Shown here: in pieces, positions 39,340 to 51,012 of the stretch
How positions within the stretch are numbered: the first letter of the stretch is position 1
How the letters are laid out: every line of letters begins with the position of its first letter
Origin: Odontocerum albicorne
Taxonomy: Eukaryota > Arthropoda > Insecta > Trichoptera > Odontoceridae
Direction of reading: 5' to 3'
Assembly: GCA_949825065.1 (NCBI GenBank)
Contig: OX463846.1
Span: 11,218,177 to 11,282,176, forward strand
Length of the DNA: 64,000 nt
The notes under the pieces: generated by a model
Told to the model about the DNA's origin: nothing
The model's input: the letters and a program-made list of their open reading frames with translations, nothing else
The model's database searches: none
Program-made: the position numbers and the translations under genes

Positions 39340-40120
39340 AACAACTTAATAAGTTTGAGAGGGTTTAAATTGAACTTAACTTTATTGAATTTTTAAGTTC
39401 ATAAAAAAATAACAAGTGGGTGAAAATTTTTAAATAACATCTTTCCAATATTGTGGGAAACCTTAATTAAAACCTGGTATAAGTAGATGTTCTTTAAATA
39501 TTTAACTTAATTAAATTTACTCCCACGTAAACAACTTCAACTTTGCTTAGTATTTTTTTTTTAGAAATTCATCAAGTAAAAATAAATCAACAGTTCAGAA
39601 AATAAGTTTATGATCATAACCCCAGTTCATTTAAATATAAAATGTTAAAATTCTCTTTCTCCTTCCATTATTTCCCCCATCTATTCATTGTTCATTCTCC
39701 ATTCATTTACGACAAAAATGTAAAAAAAGCGTTTTGTTAGCTTTTCATCATTCATTTATTTTTATGAGACTGACCTGAGACACACTATCCGTTGCTAAAT
39801 GTAAAAAAAATGTGAGTTTCAAATATCAGTGTTTTTTTCTATCGCTACGTTAGCAGTTAAGTGAAAGCGTATGATATTTATCGTATATATCCAAAAAGTT
39901 ACAATTTATGAAACATATTATATTGGCTTGTAATGAAACTATAATAAATATAGGTTGTTCATGGTCATACATCTATCTCAGGGGTGGGGGGTTAGATTTC
40001 CGTTAGTAGAATTTTTTACAAATAATACCAATTACAGAATTTTCAAGATCTTTCTAATAGTAGAACTATATACTATATGATACAACGAAACTCACCAGAT
40101 TGAATTCAATAAATAAAAGG
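39340..40120. other. AT-rich non-coding stretch
   Basis: Nothing recognisable beyond the flanking LINE-A copies. Confidence 0.45.
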
Positions 40121-40124
40121 TGCA

Positions 40125-40640
40125 TACATACATATAATCTCGTCATTTCCCTGTTTGAGTAGGCAGAAAGTACAAAGCGCCAGATTTTCCTATCTCGACA
40201 TACACCCATACACCTTGTCATATAACTCCTATGATATCTCCGACTTTCTACGTTTCTTTTTATGAAAATATTATACACTTGATCCAACCATAATTTCCGT
40301 AGTCTTCCTCTATCATGCCTTCCACTCACATTCGCACTATATACATATTCGTTTTGCAAGTTTTCCTTCATTCATTCGTTCTACATGCCCTCAGAACCAT
40401 CCCAGAGTGATCTTCTTCATTTTACTCAACACATCAGCCTTAAGTATGCATTCATCCCTAATCACTTCATTCTGTGTTCTGTCGTGCATTTAAGTTTACA
40501 TTCATCCTTAGTCACTTCATTCCGTATTCTGTTGTGCATTTAAGTTTACATTCATCCTTAATCACTTCATTCCGTATACTGTTGTGCATTTAAGTTTACA
40601 TTCATCCCTAATCACTTCATTCCGTATTATGTCGTGTATT
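40125..40640 (-). repeat. LINE-A 3' fragment with 50-bp tandem expansion
   Basis: Reversed tail at 40135-40165 (TCGTCATTTCCCTGTTTGAG), the antisense of GRLRKLWLDQVYNIF at 40265-40315, then four copies of a 50-bp unit at 40441-40640 (AAGTTTACATTCATCCTTAG, TCACTTCATTCCGTATTCTG, TTGTGCATTT). The unit is an internally duplicated part of the LINE itself. Confidence 0.78.
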
Positions 40641-40959
40641 TAAACGAATATTATGTTAATGCTATTTCACGGAAATGAATTATAGCACAATATTCTCGAA
40701 TTCAAAAAGGTTTTATGATTAGAAAACAAGTGTTGGTGTAAAAAGATCTATACAGTATAAGAAAGCAAATGAAATGCTATGTTGGAAAATATAAAAAAAG
40801 CATAATGGCTAAGTCAATTAAATTAAAAAGCTGATATTTAATTAAAAATCCCAGTAATTAAATACAGTTTCGCCAAGTGTAAGTCCGCCTATGACGATTT
40901 TAATACATTACGGATAATTAAAGCAAAAGGATTTCAGAATCTGATATCGTTTCATGGTT

Positions 40960-41135
40960 TCGTGTGTGGTGATCAGTGCTCAGTGATCCGACAGGCCCAA
41001 CCTTCGCATCCGGCGCGTTGGTGCCGACCTCACGTGATGGCCGACGATTACTGAATCTTAGTCTACCTCGGGGGAGGTTTCCACCTTCCACCCCTTCCAC
41101 ACTGCGCACTAGGCGCTATTATAACTGCTGGGTTT
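40960..41135. other. GC-rich stretch, unidentified
   Basis: Conspicuously GC-rich within AT-rich DNA, with an imperfect palindrome GATCAGTGCTCAGTGATC at 40972-40989. The minus strand is open for about 60 codons (RSVEGVEGGNLPRGRLRFSN, RRPSREVGTNAPDAKVG). It lacks an ATG in context and I recognise no family. It could be the relic of a mobile element. Confidence 0.4.
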
Positions 41136-41234
41136 GACTTCAAATTCGATTTGTAACATTACTAGCGTCTACAGTTAAGAAATGTCAATTGACAAAAAAA
41201 AAACTACTAGAATAGCGAAATTTGATGAAAATAC

Positions 41235-41455
41235 ATACATCCATACCATCACGCCATGCCCATTGTATGGTGATAAGGATATAGTATTGTATTGTAATGT
41301 ATTACACTTTCGTTGTATACAGTACAACCTGGCGGGCTCTTCCAGCCGCCCAGAAAAATATTTAAGAGATTTGAAGAGAAAACCAGACCGGAATCTTTTT
41401 TTCAAATTGGGTTCCAGTGGGCAGGTCGGAAGACAGGTGACTTATCAACTAGACT
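41235..41455 (-). repeat. LINE-A tail piece plus SINE-A copy
   Basis: 41235-41275 is a reversed LINE-A end (ATCCATACCATCACGCCATG). 41290-41455 is a minus-strand SINE-A: GTATTACACTTTCGTTGTAT, ACAGTACAACCTGG and a reversed head ending GACTAATGAGGTCATC. Confidence 0.6.
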
Positions 41456-41811
41456 AATGAGGTCATCTGGATATGTGTAATGATTTGTAAACTTTTCAAT
41501 AATACTTCTGCACTTATTTCGTTTCCTCTACAAGTACAGTAATCTATTTTTCGTCCTTCTTAATCCAGATAAGTTTTTCTCGATGTACTTCTTGCGCGCA
41601 CATCACACACTTCTAATTTGTATATTCCTTTCACCATTCTTAATTTCCATTTGTCCAAACTTAATGCTACTTTCTTCAGCTTAATAATTAAGTCAATTTT
41701 ATTCATATCATCACTTATTTTATCATACATTATGATACTTTACTCATTTTCCTTCGCTCACGCATCTATACAGCGTGAATCAAATTTTTATAATTCTTTT
41801 GCCTAGTCCAA

Positions 41812-42020
41812 TATTTACTCTTAAACCTTAAGATTGGTATAACATTGTTTAGATCCGTATTTATGTTGCTAAGAAAATTAAAAGTAGTAAATAAAAAGCA
41901 CTTCAGTACAATGCGAATATTAAAATTATTTTGCCTAGTCCAATATTTATTCCTAAACTTTAAGATTGGTATAACATTGTAAAGATCTGTATTTATGTTG
42001 CTAATGAAATTAAAAGAAAC
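41812..42020. repeat. direct duplication, ~125-bp unit
   Basis: CCTAGTCCAATATTTACTCT (from 41813) and CCTAGTCCAATATTTATTCC (from 41935) start two copies. Both continue through AAGATTGGTATAACATTGT and TTTATGTTGCTAA. Divergence is several percent. Confidence 0.8.
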
Positions 42021-42354
42021 AAGAAAACAATACTATTTAGGACACCAGTAAGATGCAAGTTCAACGTCGTGAAACCGATATTAGCATTCACGGTGACTTG
42101 TAAAATGAAATGTCAGAGTAAGTTACAGAAAAATACAAGTATCTTTCTGATTTCAGATTTCCACTGAGGATATTGTAAGATGGGGTAGACAAATAGGGCG
42201 GTACTGGAACGATAACGTGAAAGGAGTTAACGAAACCAGAATCCCAGGCGTAGTTTTCAGTCACATTGTTAGTAGCGAACTACTGAACAGATCACTGAAA
42301 ATATGGCATCCTGCAATAAAAATAAAACCACACAGATCTTATTTATTTATTTAT

Positions 42355-42425
42355 GTAAAACTTCATTGTAAATAAAATCTGGCTGATTTATTGCCAGGCG
42401 GCAATCTCTTCCAACCAACCAAATT
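42355..42425 (-). repeat. SINE-A tail fragment
   Basis: ACTTCATTGTAAATAAAATC, TGGCTGATTTATTGCC, then CAATCTCTTCCAACCAACC. Only the reversed 3' part is present. Confidence 0.6.
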
Positions 42426-43016
42426 AAAGTACACAAAGCAAGTTCTAGGGTTGCAAAAAATATTCAAAAGATTATTCATATTTATGGTCATAAACATATT
42501 AAAGTAAAAGTGAGATATCAATCAAAGGAAATAAAAAGGTTGATAGAGAGGAAAGAAAAATCAGGAATAAAACACGTTATGTTACTAACCAGAAATTAAG
42601 AGTTTTTCAGTCAGTTTTAAAAGCGTGCCAAGGTCGGAGCGAGTATAACATTGGTTTGTAACTGTTTCCAGAGTCTCACTGCATGGACAATAAAGGACGA
42701 CGTAAACAAAGAAGAGCGGCGTCTTACATCTGCATTAAGTTATAAGAAGAAAATTAATCAATATTTATTTTTAAGAGTACGACAGGAAAGTTTTCCATCC
42801 AGCGTGCGTCATTTATGCCGAACCCTACAAAAGAAAGTTTCAAGACACCAAATATTGGTTCACTTCAGAGCGAGAAGGCAAGAAGCGGGTCTGTCTTGCA
42901 GGCCGAGCAGAGTGCGGCTGGCCACTCAGGGCTGATCGATTCTCCCCTTACGACTTTTTATCACGAGGAGCGTGCGACCAGCCCCCGGTATATTGTGGCG
43001 CCGTGTGGCGTGGTAT

Positions 43017-43265
43017 TTATTGAATCTTAAATGCTTGAAACGATGCTTTTGTGAGTGCGAAAACTTCGTCTTCAGAAGTCACAAAACTAACATAGTTGAA
43101 TAATCCAAGATTGGAAGATTGATATAACAGCAAGGTTATTTTTTTATGAGACCCTATACACTTTTCTTCCCTCGTATACTTGTCTCTCACAGTTGGATGT
43201 TCAGGTTTATTTTCACCAGATCCTTCATGATGCGACTGACAGTCTGGACCACTCCATATGAACAC
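43017..43265 (-). CDS. weak coding candidate, unidentified
   Basis: A minus-strand frame open for about 80 codons: SGPDCQSHHEGSGENKPEHP, TVRDKYTREEKCIG, LLYQSSNLGLFNYVSFVTSE and DEVFALTKASFQAFKIQ, then TAA. Composition is protein-like. No ATG stands at the start and no clear acceptor was found. The plus strand at 43370-43495 also looks protein-like (LLEKHVRIIQNVENSDQELI), so the neighbourhood may hold remnants of an unknown gene or transposon. Confidence 0.22.
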   Translation of the reverse strand: MFIWSGPDCQSHHEGSGENKPEHPTVRDKYTREEKCIGSHKKITLLLYQSSNLGLFNYVSFVTSEDEVFALTKASFQAFKIQ

Positions 43266-44340
43266 AACGGGGAATCAATAAAACCCCACATATGCAAGGC
43301 GTAAGTACTGTATCCATGGCTACTCTTTATACTATTCAGAGTACACCATTATTTTTGTGTCATACCAAATTATTGGAGAAGCACGTTAGGATAATTCAAA
43401 ATGTGGAGAATTCCGACCAAGAACTGATATTGCTGAAGGAAAATATACAAGAAAAGAACAGACAGAAGACGCAGCACCTGGTTGAAGAATATTAGTAGCA
43501 TTGTAGTACTGTATCTTGGGGTTAATCTGATGAATAAGAACAGACTTTTCGCTTTGTCTACCCCTAAAAAAACAACTGACTTAACACGACAGAATTACTT
43601 GAAAATGTTTTTTAAGGCTTTGGCAGTTCTTCGTATTAGTATATGTTATAAGGCCTTTCAGAGTGTTGTACAGCGTGGTTTGGCTAATGGTAAAATTGAT
43701 TATAAACTCGTTCTAAAGATGAAAACTGTAACTTTTCGAAACATCGGCATTATAAGCTAAACTACGCAGTATAACACTCCGAAATAGGTAATTTATATTG
43801 ACTTCGAACTGACATTATGTATATATGCCCAGCCTATTGCATTCATACTGCATACTCAACTACATAATGCTGCACTCCAACATGACTGAAGACGTCTCCA
43901 CTGCGACGAGACATGGTACGCTGTAATTGACTTGGTCCAAGAACATAAACCACCTTTTTGAGTCAGATCGAGGAAAACCACTCAGTTATTTTGATCGCGT
44001 TTTTGGTTATGTATCACAAGGATTATATTTCACATGGCCATTCTTAAACTTAATGACAGTGTCTTTAACATAAAATATTAAACTTTCTAGTAAAAGCAAC
44101 ATATGAGTATATTAAAACAAAAGTTAAATCTCAAGAAAAACAGGGATCAGGATGGGAATTGTATGCGAATTAAGGCAGATTAATAGTTTGAAATAAATAA
44201 TGCTTCTTTAGTCCATTCTTAAATATCGACAAGAATGAAAAACATCTGATTGAGCCAGGAAAATCGTTCTAAAGTCGAACCTAATGAACAGCAAGCATCA
44301 TAAGTACTCGTAGAATGCTGTATGATGCGTTAGAATAGAA

Positions 44341-44658
44341 AGGATCTTGCTGTCATCTGATTGGAGAGGCAGTCTAGGCTCAGAAAATACCTTGCTGTCA
44401 TCAGTTCGGAGGGATAGTCTAGGCTCAGAAAGGATCTTGCTGTCATCAGATCGAAGGGGCAGTCTAGGCTCAGAAAGGGTCTTGCTGTCATCAGACCGGA
44501 GGGGCGGTCAAGGCTCAGAAAGGATCTTGCTGTCATCAGATTGGAGGGATAGTCTAGGTTCAGAAAGAATCTTGCTGTCATCAGATCGGAGGGATAGTCG
44601 AGACTCAGAAAGGATCTTGCTGTCATCAGATCGGAGGAACAGTCTAGGCTCAGAAACA
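44341..44658. repeat. 45-bp minisatellite, 7 copies
   Basis: Unit GGATCTTGCTGTCATCAGAT, CGGAGGGGCAGTCTAGGCTC, AGAAA. Because 45 is a multiple of three and the unit has no stops in several frames, both strands appear open. Ser/Leu-rich repeats in all of them argue against a real protein. Copies differ by a few bases. Confidence 0.95.
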
Positions 44659-44999
44659 AAATAGAATTGATTATGTTGTAAAAAAAAAGACAACTTTTTT
44701 TCGAATACAAATTTATGAATACAATGGAAAGATCTCGCAAAACGCAAAAAAATTGGTAAAAAAATATGAAGAGACGATTTGAATTGTTGGGGGGCATAGT
44801 TAATAAGGTATAAAATGTTGGTGCCACAAAAGGGAGCAGTTAAGGGCTAAGGGTTGTTCGAAGAATGTTAATTGTGGTGGTCGAGGGTACAGCCTAGCCG
44901 CTAACCCCTTAATATTAAATACAGTAATCTGGTCCGACCTTTTACAAAACGCTCCCTCCGTTTTCCAGCCGCTCCAATTCCCGCTAGATTGCTATGATT

Positions 45000-45040
45000 C
45001 CCGTACTATCCCGTACTATCCCGTACTATCCCGTGCCATT
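45000..45040. repeat. 10-bp tandem repeat
   Basis: TCCCGTACTA repeated about 3.5 times, within a GC-richer patch at 44930-45060. Confidence 0.85.
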
Positions 45041-45104
45041 CGCAGGGCTGTACTGAATTCGCTGTCAAATGTTCAACTGAATTAATATTTACTATAAATA
45101 TATA

Positions 45105-45300
45105 CCATCACACCATGACCCTTTTTGGGGCAAGCAGATACGACAGATCTCCGCACCTTTCAATCCAATAAATAATCTCGTCATGTACTCGTATGCTCTT
45201 CTGTATCTCACACTTCTTAACATTACCTCAGTTAAATTTTATCCTAGCATATTTACTTCCCTCGGCCTGCTACTTCCTGTCTCTATTAATATCAGACAAA
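45105..45300 (-). repeat. LINE-A-related tail, subfamily 2
   Basis: ATACCATCACACCATGACCC then TTTTTGGGGCAAGCAG, followed by ACAGATCTCCGCACC. The same order is at 53005-53090, so these two define a variant tail. Confidence 0.55.
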
Positions 45301-45342
45301 TATATTTGGTTTGTGTCTTTTACTGGTCATTAACTTAATGAC

Positions 45343-45580
45343 CTCAGTATAATATTTGATAAGATTCCTGGCTTCAAATTGAGAGGATACGAGTTTGCTT
45401 CCCGTGGGTACCAATTTATAACAGTGTTAGCTAAAACCTCTAGCATCAATCTCATTGGATAAAGGAGCAGGTGAATGAGGGTGTACAGTACTGTATTACA
45501 CTTTCATTTTGTATTCAACACAATCTGGCGGTATCATGTCATGTGGTAATCTCTTTCAACCAATCAGATTTTTTTAAAGG
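45343..45580. repeat. SINE-A: plus-strand head facing a minus-strand tail
   Basis: ATGACCTCAGTATAATATTT and CGAGTTTGCTTCCCGTGGGT are the head (45343-45420). 45490-45575 holds GTATTACACTTTCATTTTGT and GTGGTAATCTCTTTCAACCA in minus order. Two pieces in opposite orientation. Confidence 0.6.
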
Positions 45581-45829
45581 CTTTAGTATTTCACTTTTTA
45601 CTAGAATAGAAATGTTTTAAATCCTCGTTTCAACGTAAGTTGACTATGTGACTATCGAAGAGGTCTATGTTTTTCAATTATATATCTATACTCCTCTTAT
45701 TTGGGGAAATTCTTAGTAACTAGTTTCATAGCAAATATGTAAACTCTGCGTCTGTGAAGTTGTTTCATACTATGTATGTCCTGAAATTTCCTGAAGCTAT
45801 TATTGAACAACCCTGTCTACCCCCCCTCC

Positions 45830-45940
45830 CATCCCTTACCGCCCACTGAAGGATACACACGCCGATGACGTCACACAGCCACGTGCCGCCCCATCATCCT
45901 GCAGCGAATCTCAGGCACATAGCGCCTAAATCAGGCTATT
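45830..45940. promoter_or_regulatory. GC-rich block with CRE and E-box
   Basis: A perfect TGACGTCA at 45866-45873 and CACGTG at 45880-45885, in a 110-bp GC-rich patch. No TATA box at a fitting distance and no recognisable exon. It may be an enhancer or TATA-less promoter. Confidence 0.3.
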
Positions 45941-46044
45941 AGCCTAGGACATATTTAATGCAACACCACTCCTTGTTTATTGATGACAATTTGCACTAAA
46001 ACACGTATTCTGTGGTTTAAAAGTGTTTTCAGTTATATTAAAAA

Positions 46045-46195
46045 AAATTAGTCTACAAGGGAACAAATATATATTATATAACATATTCTGCCTTACGTAC
46101 TAGACATGATGCTTTATTCTTTAAAATTCATATTTATAACAGCTTGAATTTAATTGGTTGATACGACACAAAAAAATTAATGTGTCGGTGCAAAA
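46045..46195. repeat. dispersed repeat D, copy 2
   Basis: CTAGACATGATGCTTTATTC and the following AATTCATATTTATAACAGC plus TTGGTTGAT match 30828-30885. A NATGTCGGTGC-like stretch follows in both. Confidence 0.5.
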
Positions 46196-46299
46196 AAAAA
46201 TTAAACAATACTGCATGCTCTACAAATGATTTTAGACAAAATAAAACCATGAATGTGTTTATTTTGTGATTAAAAATTTATTCGTTGTGATACCTAAAA

Positions 46300-46470
46300 C
46301 TGATTTCATTGAATAATTTTGCCTATGAATAATTTCCCTTTACAATTTACCGACGATCTCCGTGGGCTAGTTGGGTTGACCTGTATTTCAGCCTGGGGTT
46401 ATCGGGTTCGATTCCCGTTGGTTCCCATTATTTTCAAATAAGGTCTGGTTTTTACTGCAGGGATCTTTAA
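46300..46470 (+). repeat. SINE-A head with 5' extension
   Basis: GACGATCTCCGTGGGCTAGT then ATCGGGTTCGATTCCCGTTG, a good B box. The 50 bp before it (AATAATTTCCCTTTACAATT) is shared with the inverse copy at 49676-49735, so the repeat unit is longer than the tRNA-like part. Confidence 0.7.
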
Positions 46471-46479
46471 CGAGTAAGA

Positions 46480-47560
46480 TGTAAGTCGAATAAATTCATG
46501 GAAAATAAAAAGGGACGTAGATGGATGGAAAACTATGCGAGAAGTCTGTGTTCAATTTAGAGTTCAAAAGAATTATTATGTTGTCATATTTGGAATAAAA
46601 ATCATAAAAATGTTTTTTTTTTTTAGTTATTTATTGATCTGAGAATATCCTCTCACTGGTGCTTTTTGTTGAAAATATTCAACGCCATAACTTTTGAAAT
46701 ATATTCTCAAATCAATATTTTATGCGTCTATCGCGTTAATGTATTTTTTATCGCCTGTCAAATTAAATGAAAATTCACGTAGCAGTACGCTCTGAGAAAA
46801 ACGTTACCATATTATAATATTAGACTGAAAAATAATTTGTTTCCTATCAAAAATTAAACCATTAAATTATATTAAAATACTTCTATATACAGAGAAATAT
46901 TTGTTTTGTTTTACTTTACATTTGATCCAGATTTTTTACCCATTTATATAAAATAAAATGCATAGTACAAGAGAGAAAATTTAACATATAAATGTTTTAA
47001 GGCTCCAGGCTTCTTTGTGAAGTTGCTCAGTTATACCTTCAAAATGTATGCATTTATTTAAATTTTTTATTTAATTTAATTTACGATACAACAGTGTCTT
47101 TTATACACAAATTAGCATATGACAAGTTATACAAGTACTTAAAATTATTGAAAAAAAAAACAAAACTTTACCTTAAACTAACATGGAGATACAAAAAACA
47201 TTAGTAATAATAAAATTTTAAATTACAGAGTCATTGTTTAAAATTATTCTATATAAATATGTATATTCCAATTCAATATATGTATGTATTGAAGGAGCTT
47301 AATCCTCAATTATCAATCAAGATATTTTACATGTTCAAGGGTGTGGGCTGAAAAACATTTGGTGTCCCCGTGGCTGGGCTCGCCCTATATTGGTGGGGTG
47401 TATCTTGGCCGGGGGGATGTTATTAGATGAGCCCATACCTTTTGATAGCTTCTGTTTTTAATGTATTCTCTGCAATTTATGTGTTCTTGAAATATATCTA
47501 AATGTATTATATACATACTATGTTGCTTTCAATAAACCTGTATTTATTTAATTATTTATT
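46480..47560. other. AT-rich non-coding stretch
   Basis: No gene or array was recognised. A GC-richer patch at 47335-47450 is not coding. Confidence 0.45.
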
Positions 47561-47569
47561 TAATATGGA

Positions 47570-47835
47570 AGACATCGGGAAATTCGTTCAAAAAAGTTAT
47601 TCCATATGCGAGAGACGATCTTGAGCCACTTGCTCCCAATCTTCAGATGTCCCACACAACGACAGCGACTCTAGTACACTGTCCTTATAGCGCTTTCTTT
47701 ATCCACAAACCCTTAGCTTGTCCATTGCTTCCCAGTATAAGACGTGTTTTGGGAGCGTATGAGCGTCCATGTGTATCATATTTCGAGTCCACATTGATTT
47801 CGCTTCCACAACCATACCCTCTACAGATTTAAGGA
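47570..47835 (-). pseudogene. LINE reverse-transcriptase C-terminal relic
   Basis: The minus strand reads, in broken frames, RYKDSVLESLSLCGTSEDWE then QVAQDRLAYG near 47700-47610. This resembles the C-terminal end (…W…VAQDR..WR) of LINE reverse-transcriptase ORFs. An upstream stop lies in the same frame. It differs from LINE-A. Confidence 0.4.
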
Positions 47836-48320
47836 AACGGAAGGAAACGCGATATAATGAAGTCTCAGATCCACAAAAAAGTGTGGGAAGGACAATAGCT
47901 TTGTAGACATATATCTTAGATCTATGCTAACGCTTAAGTAGTAATAACCAAGCAATTAATGGGTAATAAAATAAAAATGACTTTTTTTGATCAAATAAAA
48001 CGTTGAGACGTACAAGAATTCCAATGGTGCGCAATAAAGAATTGGCGATAAATTCCCGTTGAGTGCAGCAGTTCAGGGGCAAGGCGTAAAATTTATGTGT
48101 CCCGGCTGTGGGGCCGTGGGCTGCCGGCTGACTGTGGGGGTGGGATAGTTAACGGGCGGACTGGCGCCACGCCACCCTCTGTCTGCCCTTCGCCACTCTC
48201 CAGCGTCACATTCTTTTCCTCCCTTGCAACATTGCATGACAGACAAAGAACAGCTTTCTTTTTTCTTCCTTGTATAATACACAGCTTCATAATAATAATA
48301 AAAAGGATCAACATTTTATA

Positions 48321-48480
48321 TAGAGTCATTTAGAGAGCAGAATCTCCTCAAGGGCGCTCTAATTTGGGTTCGAACCTACTATTATTGACAAAAAGAAAAT
48401 ATTACAATATAAACATAAGTTGAGTGTAAGGGTAGGACGGTGATTATTATCTTTGGGTTCTGCTTTGGAAATAAATATCT
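48321..48480 (-). repeat. SINE-C copy
   Basis: TTAGAGAGCAGAATCTCCTC, AAGGGCGCTCTAATTTGGGT, TCGAACCTACTATTATTGAC, then AAGTTGAGTGTAAGGGTAGG. The minus strand reads GTTCGAACC-type B-box sequence. Confidence 0.68.
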
Positions 48481-49082
48481 TCAATATTCGCGATATGCAA
48501 GCCAATTCTGGCACGTATGAGAACATGAACATTTTATATTTATCGTAAAAGTGTCGGCATTGATAATTATTTTCGTTAATCTTTTTTACTAAGCTGTCTC
48601 CTCTGAGTCACCATAAATTCAGGTTGATAACACTTCAAAATTGTGCAGTCACCAACAAAAATATTCGCTAAGTACACTTATTTAAAAAAACCGATTAAAA
48701 AAATGTAATTTTAAGCTAGTTACAGTCTGGGATGTATTTGCAAGTCACCCAAATATTACGTTATAATATCAGATGGGCCTTTTATAGTTAAAAAGGCCAA
48801 AAAAATTCATGAACTACGCTACCCCTATATTAAAATTTCATCCCTAACTGTATGAATTGAAAATACACGCTGACCTAGTTGGAGCAAGTATTAAAATTAC
48901 CCTATTCCCTAACGACGGCGACGCGAAGATAAAAACATTCCTGTGGGAAGGCCAAGAAGGATGTGTAATTGGCAGATGAACGGAATGTACGGGGAAAACT
49001 TTCACTGGGCTAAGATACCGTTTGCGAGAGAGTCCAGGACCAACTCGCCCGGAGAAGTACGTAGAGAAGATGAAGCTGAAAA

Positions 49083-49252
49083 GTAATTCTCCTCTACCTA
49101 TGGTCATTTTACTCGCTACACGACGCCATTCTCCTCTGCCTATTGTTATTTTACTCGCTACACGACGCCATTCTCCTCCGCATATTGTCATTTTACTCCC
49201 TACACGACGCCATTCTCCTCTGCCTATTGTCATTTTACTCGCACGCGACGCC
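49083..49252. repeat. 42-bp minisatellite, 4 copies
   Basis: Unit CTCCTCTGCCTATTGTCATT, TTACTCGCTACACGACGCCA, TT. Multiple-of-three length again leaves several frames open on both strands without meaning. Confidence 0.95.
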
Positions 49253-49599
49253 ATTTATATTTATCTTATACCTGTGCATGATGAACCAAAAGAAATCTTA
49301 TGACTTTTTCATAATTCTATTAACACTAATTTCCTCTGATTTTGGAATCTTTCTCCGGCCATTTTAATTACCTCTGTCTTTCATAACAATTCATAACGTT
49401 TACATCGTAACGTCACAGAAGCTCACCAATCCTTTGAAATCTAAATTGAACATATACTCGTATTTCTCGCATAGTTTTCCATCCTTTTGCCCCTTTCTTT
49501 ATTTTCTATGAATACTTACTAAATGTATTCATATAAAATAAAGACTTACATCTTACTTGTCCAAGATACCTGAAGGGAAAATTAGATTAAAATATAATT

Positions 49600-49740
49600 A
49601 AAAAAAATAGGTACCAACGGGAATCGAACCTGCAGCCCCTAGGAAGGAATACCCAATTAGGTCACGGAGATCATTCGTAAATTATAAAGGAAAATTATTC
49701 ATACTCAAAATTATTTACAAGTCAGTTTTAGGTTGCGCAT
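49600..49740 (-). repeat. SINE-A head with 5' extension
   Basis: GGTACCAACGGGAATCGAAC, CTGCAGCCCCTAGG, then AGGTCACGGAGATCATTCGT and the 5' extension (TTATAAAGGAAAATTATTCA). Inverse of the copy at 46300. Confidence 0.7.
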
Positions 49741-50679
49741 CCTTCAAAAAACGTTGTCTGGATAGATAAAAAAATAATTTATCTGAAGTGTTTTTATTAT
49801 GTAATCAACATAGTTTGTTTATCTCTACACCTTTGAAAGGGAAGAGTCTCTTTGTCACTCTGAAAGTTGAGGATGCTTGAACTGATTTTAATACGTTTTC
49901 TTTTCAGAATAAACCATTTTGCTGAAAACTTTGAGCCGTAGATTATTACCGCGTTACGTCAAAAAGTTGAGACATGGTAAAAAGTGTGGTACAAGTCGGA
50001 AAAAACGTGCGCGTGGGGAAATTTATTTAGTACCCTGGTCACACTACGAAATACATGGAAATAATGTAAGGTCGAGTTATTGAGTTTAATATTTCATATA
50101 AAAATGTTCGCATATTATCTTAACCCTTAGTAATAATTATTTTTATACATTATACGAATACATAAGACAAATGGCCTGTATCAACCTACTAGGCTATTTA
50201 CCTGTTCTGAGACAGCTGAAATATATCAGTAAATTTTATACATAAACAACTCGAGATGCAACTGCCTGTGAGATTCGATAAATTTCAGCATAAATTATAT
50301 TATATATTGGCACAATTTCATTGAAACATTAAAACGTTGTGCATAAACACATCAAACCTTGTCTGTTGAAAATAAAAATAAATATCTATGTGATTGTCCC
50401 TGCGCCGCGACCTAACTAATGTGATGGTAGCATAATTAAAATTAAAAAAAGTATGATTGATGGTTGGTTACATATTAAAAATATATTCAGGTCGAATTGT
50501 TTTTTTGTCTATCTTTTCAACATTTTAGAGGGATGCATATTTGACGTTTTATTGAAATAGAGAAGATGAAATTAATGTAGACAAATGATCCTCCCTTCTT
50601 TGTAAGATAGGCAAAGGAGAAGTAGTTATGAATTTTCCTTTTAATTTGCATTAATATTCTGAAATAGTAAGAAGAGTAA

Positions 50680-51012
50680 TAACTCGTATAAAATAAGATG
50701 AAGAAGATTACTCTAAGGTGGTTAAGATAGAACAAATAAATGAAGAAAGATAAAAAAGAAAACAAATATACGAGTACATTACAAATGTCAATTGAAAGTA
50801 TTGTATAATAAACAAAATCCAAAGAAGTATGGTTGGGTCAAGTGAATGATTTTTGTAAAAGAAGAAAATGTCAGATAATTCGTAAGGGTTGTATAAGAAA
50901 GTGTATGGATGTAGAGGTGGTGTAATGTGTATGTCACGATAGACAAATTTTACACTCTGTTTTTTTTGCCTGTCCCGATAGGGAAACAGTATGATGGTGT
51001 GTATGTATGTAC
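50680..51012 (+). repeat. LINE-A 3' fragment
   Basis: AAGATGAAGAAGATTACTCT (KMKKITL-type), GAAGTATGGTTGGGTCAAGT (EVWLGQV), and the tail TTTTGCCTGTCCCGATAGGG, AAACAGTATGATGGTGTGTA. Confidence 0.74.

Noticed and set aside
42651..43030. Openings of 94 and 71 codons in a GC-richer patch
   Set aside because: Arg/Ser-rich reading without a recognisable domain, overlapping each other in different frames.
44330..44827. 165-codon minus-strand opening
   Set aside because: Mostly 45-bp minisatellite read in antisense plus a Phe-rich AT stretch.
48844..49303. Openings of 136 and 93 codons on opposite strands
   Set aside because: Both run through the 42-bp minisatellite and repeat a short peptide (such as KMTIGRGEWRRVAS); no independent support.
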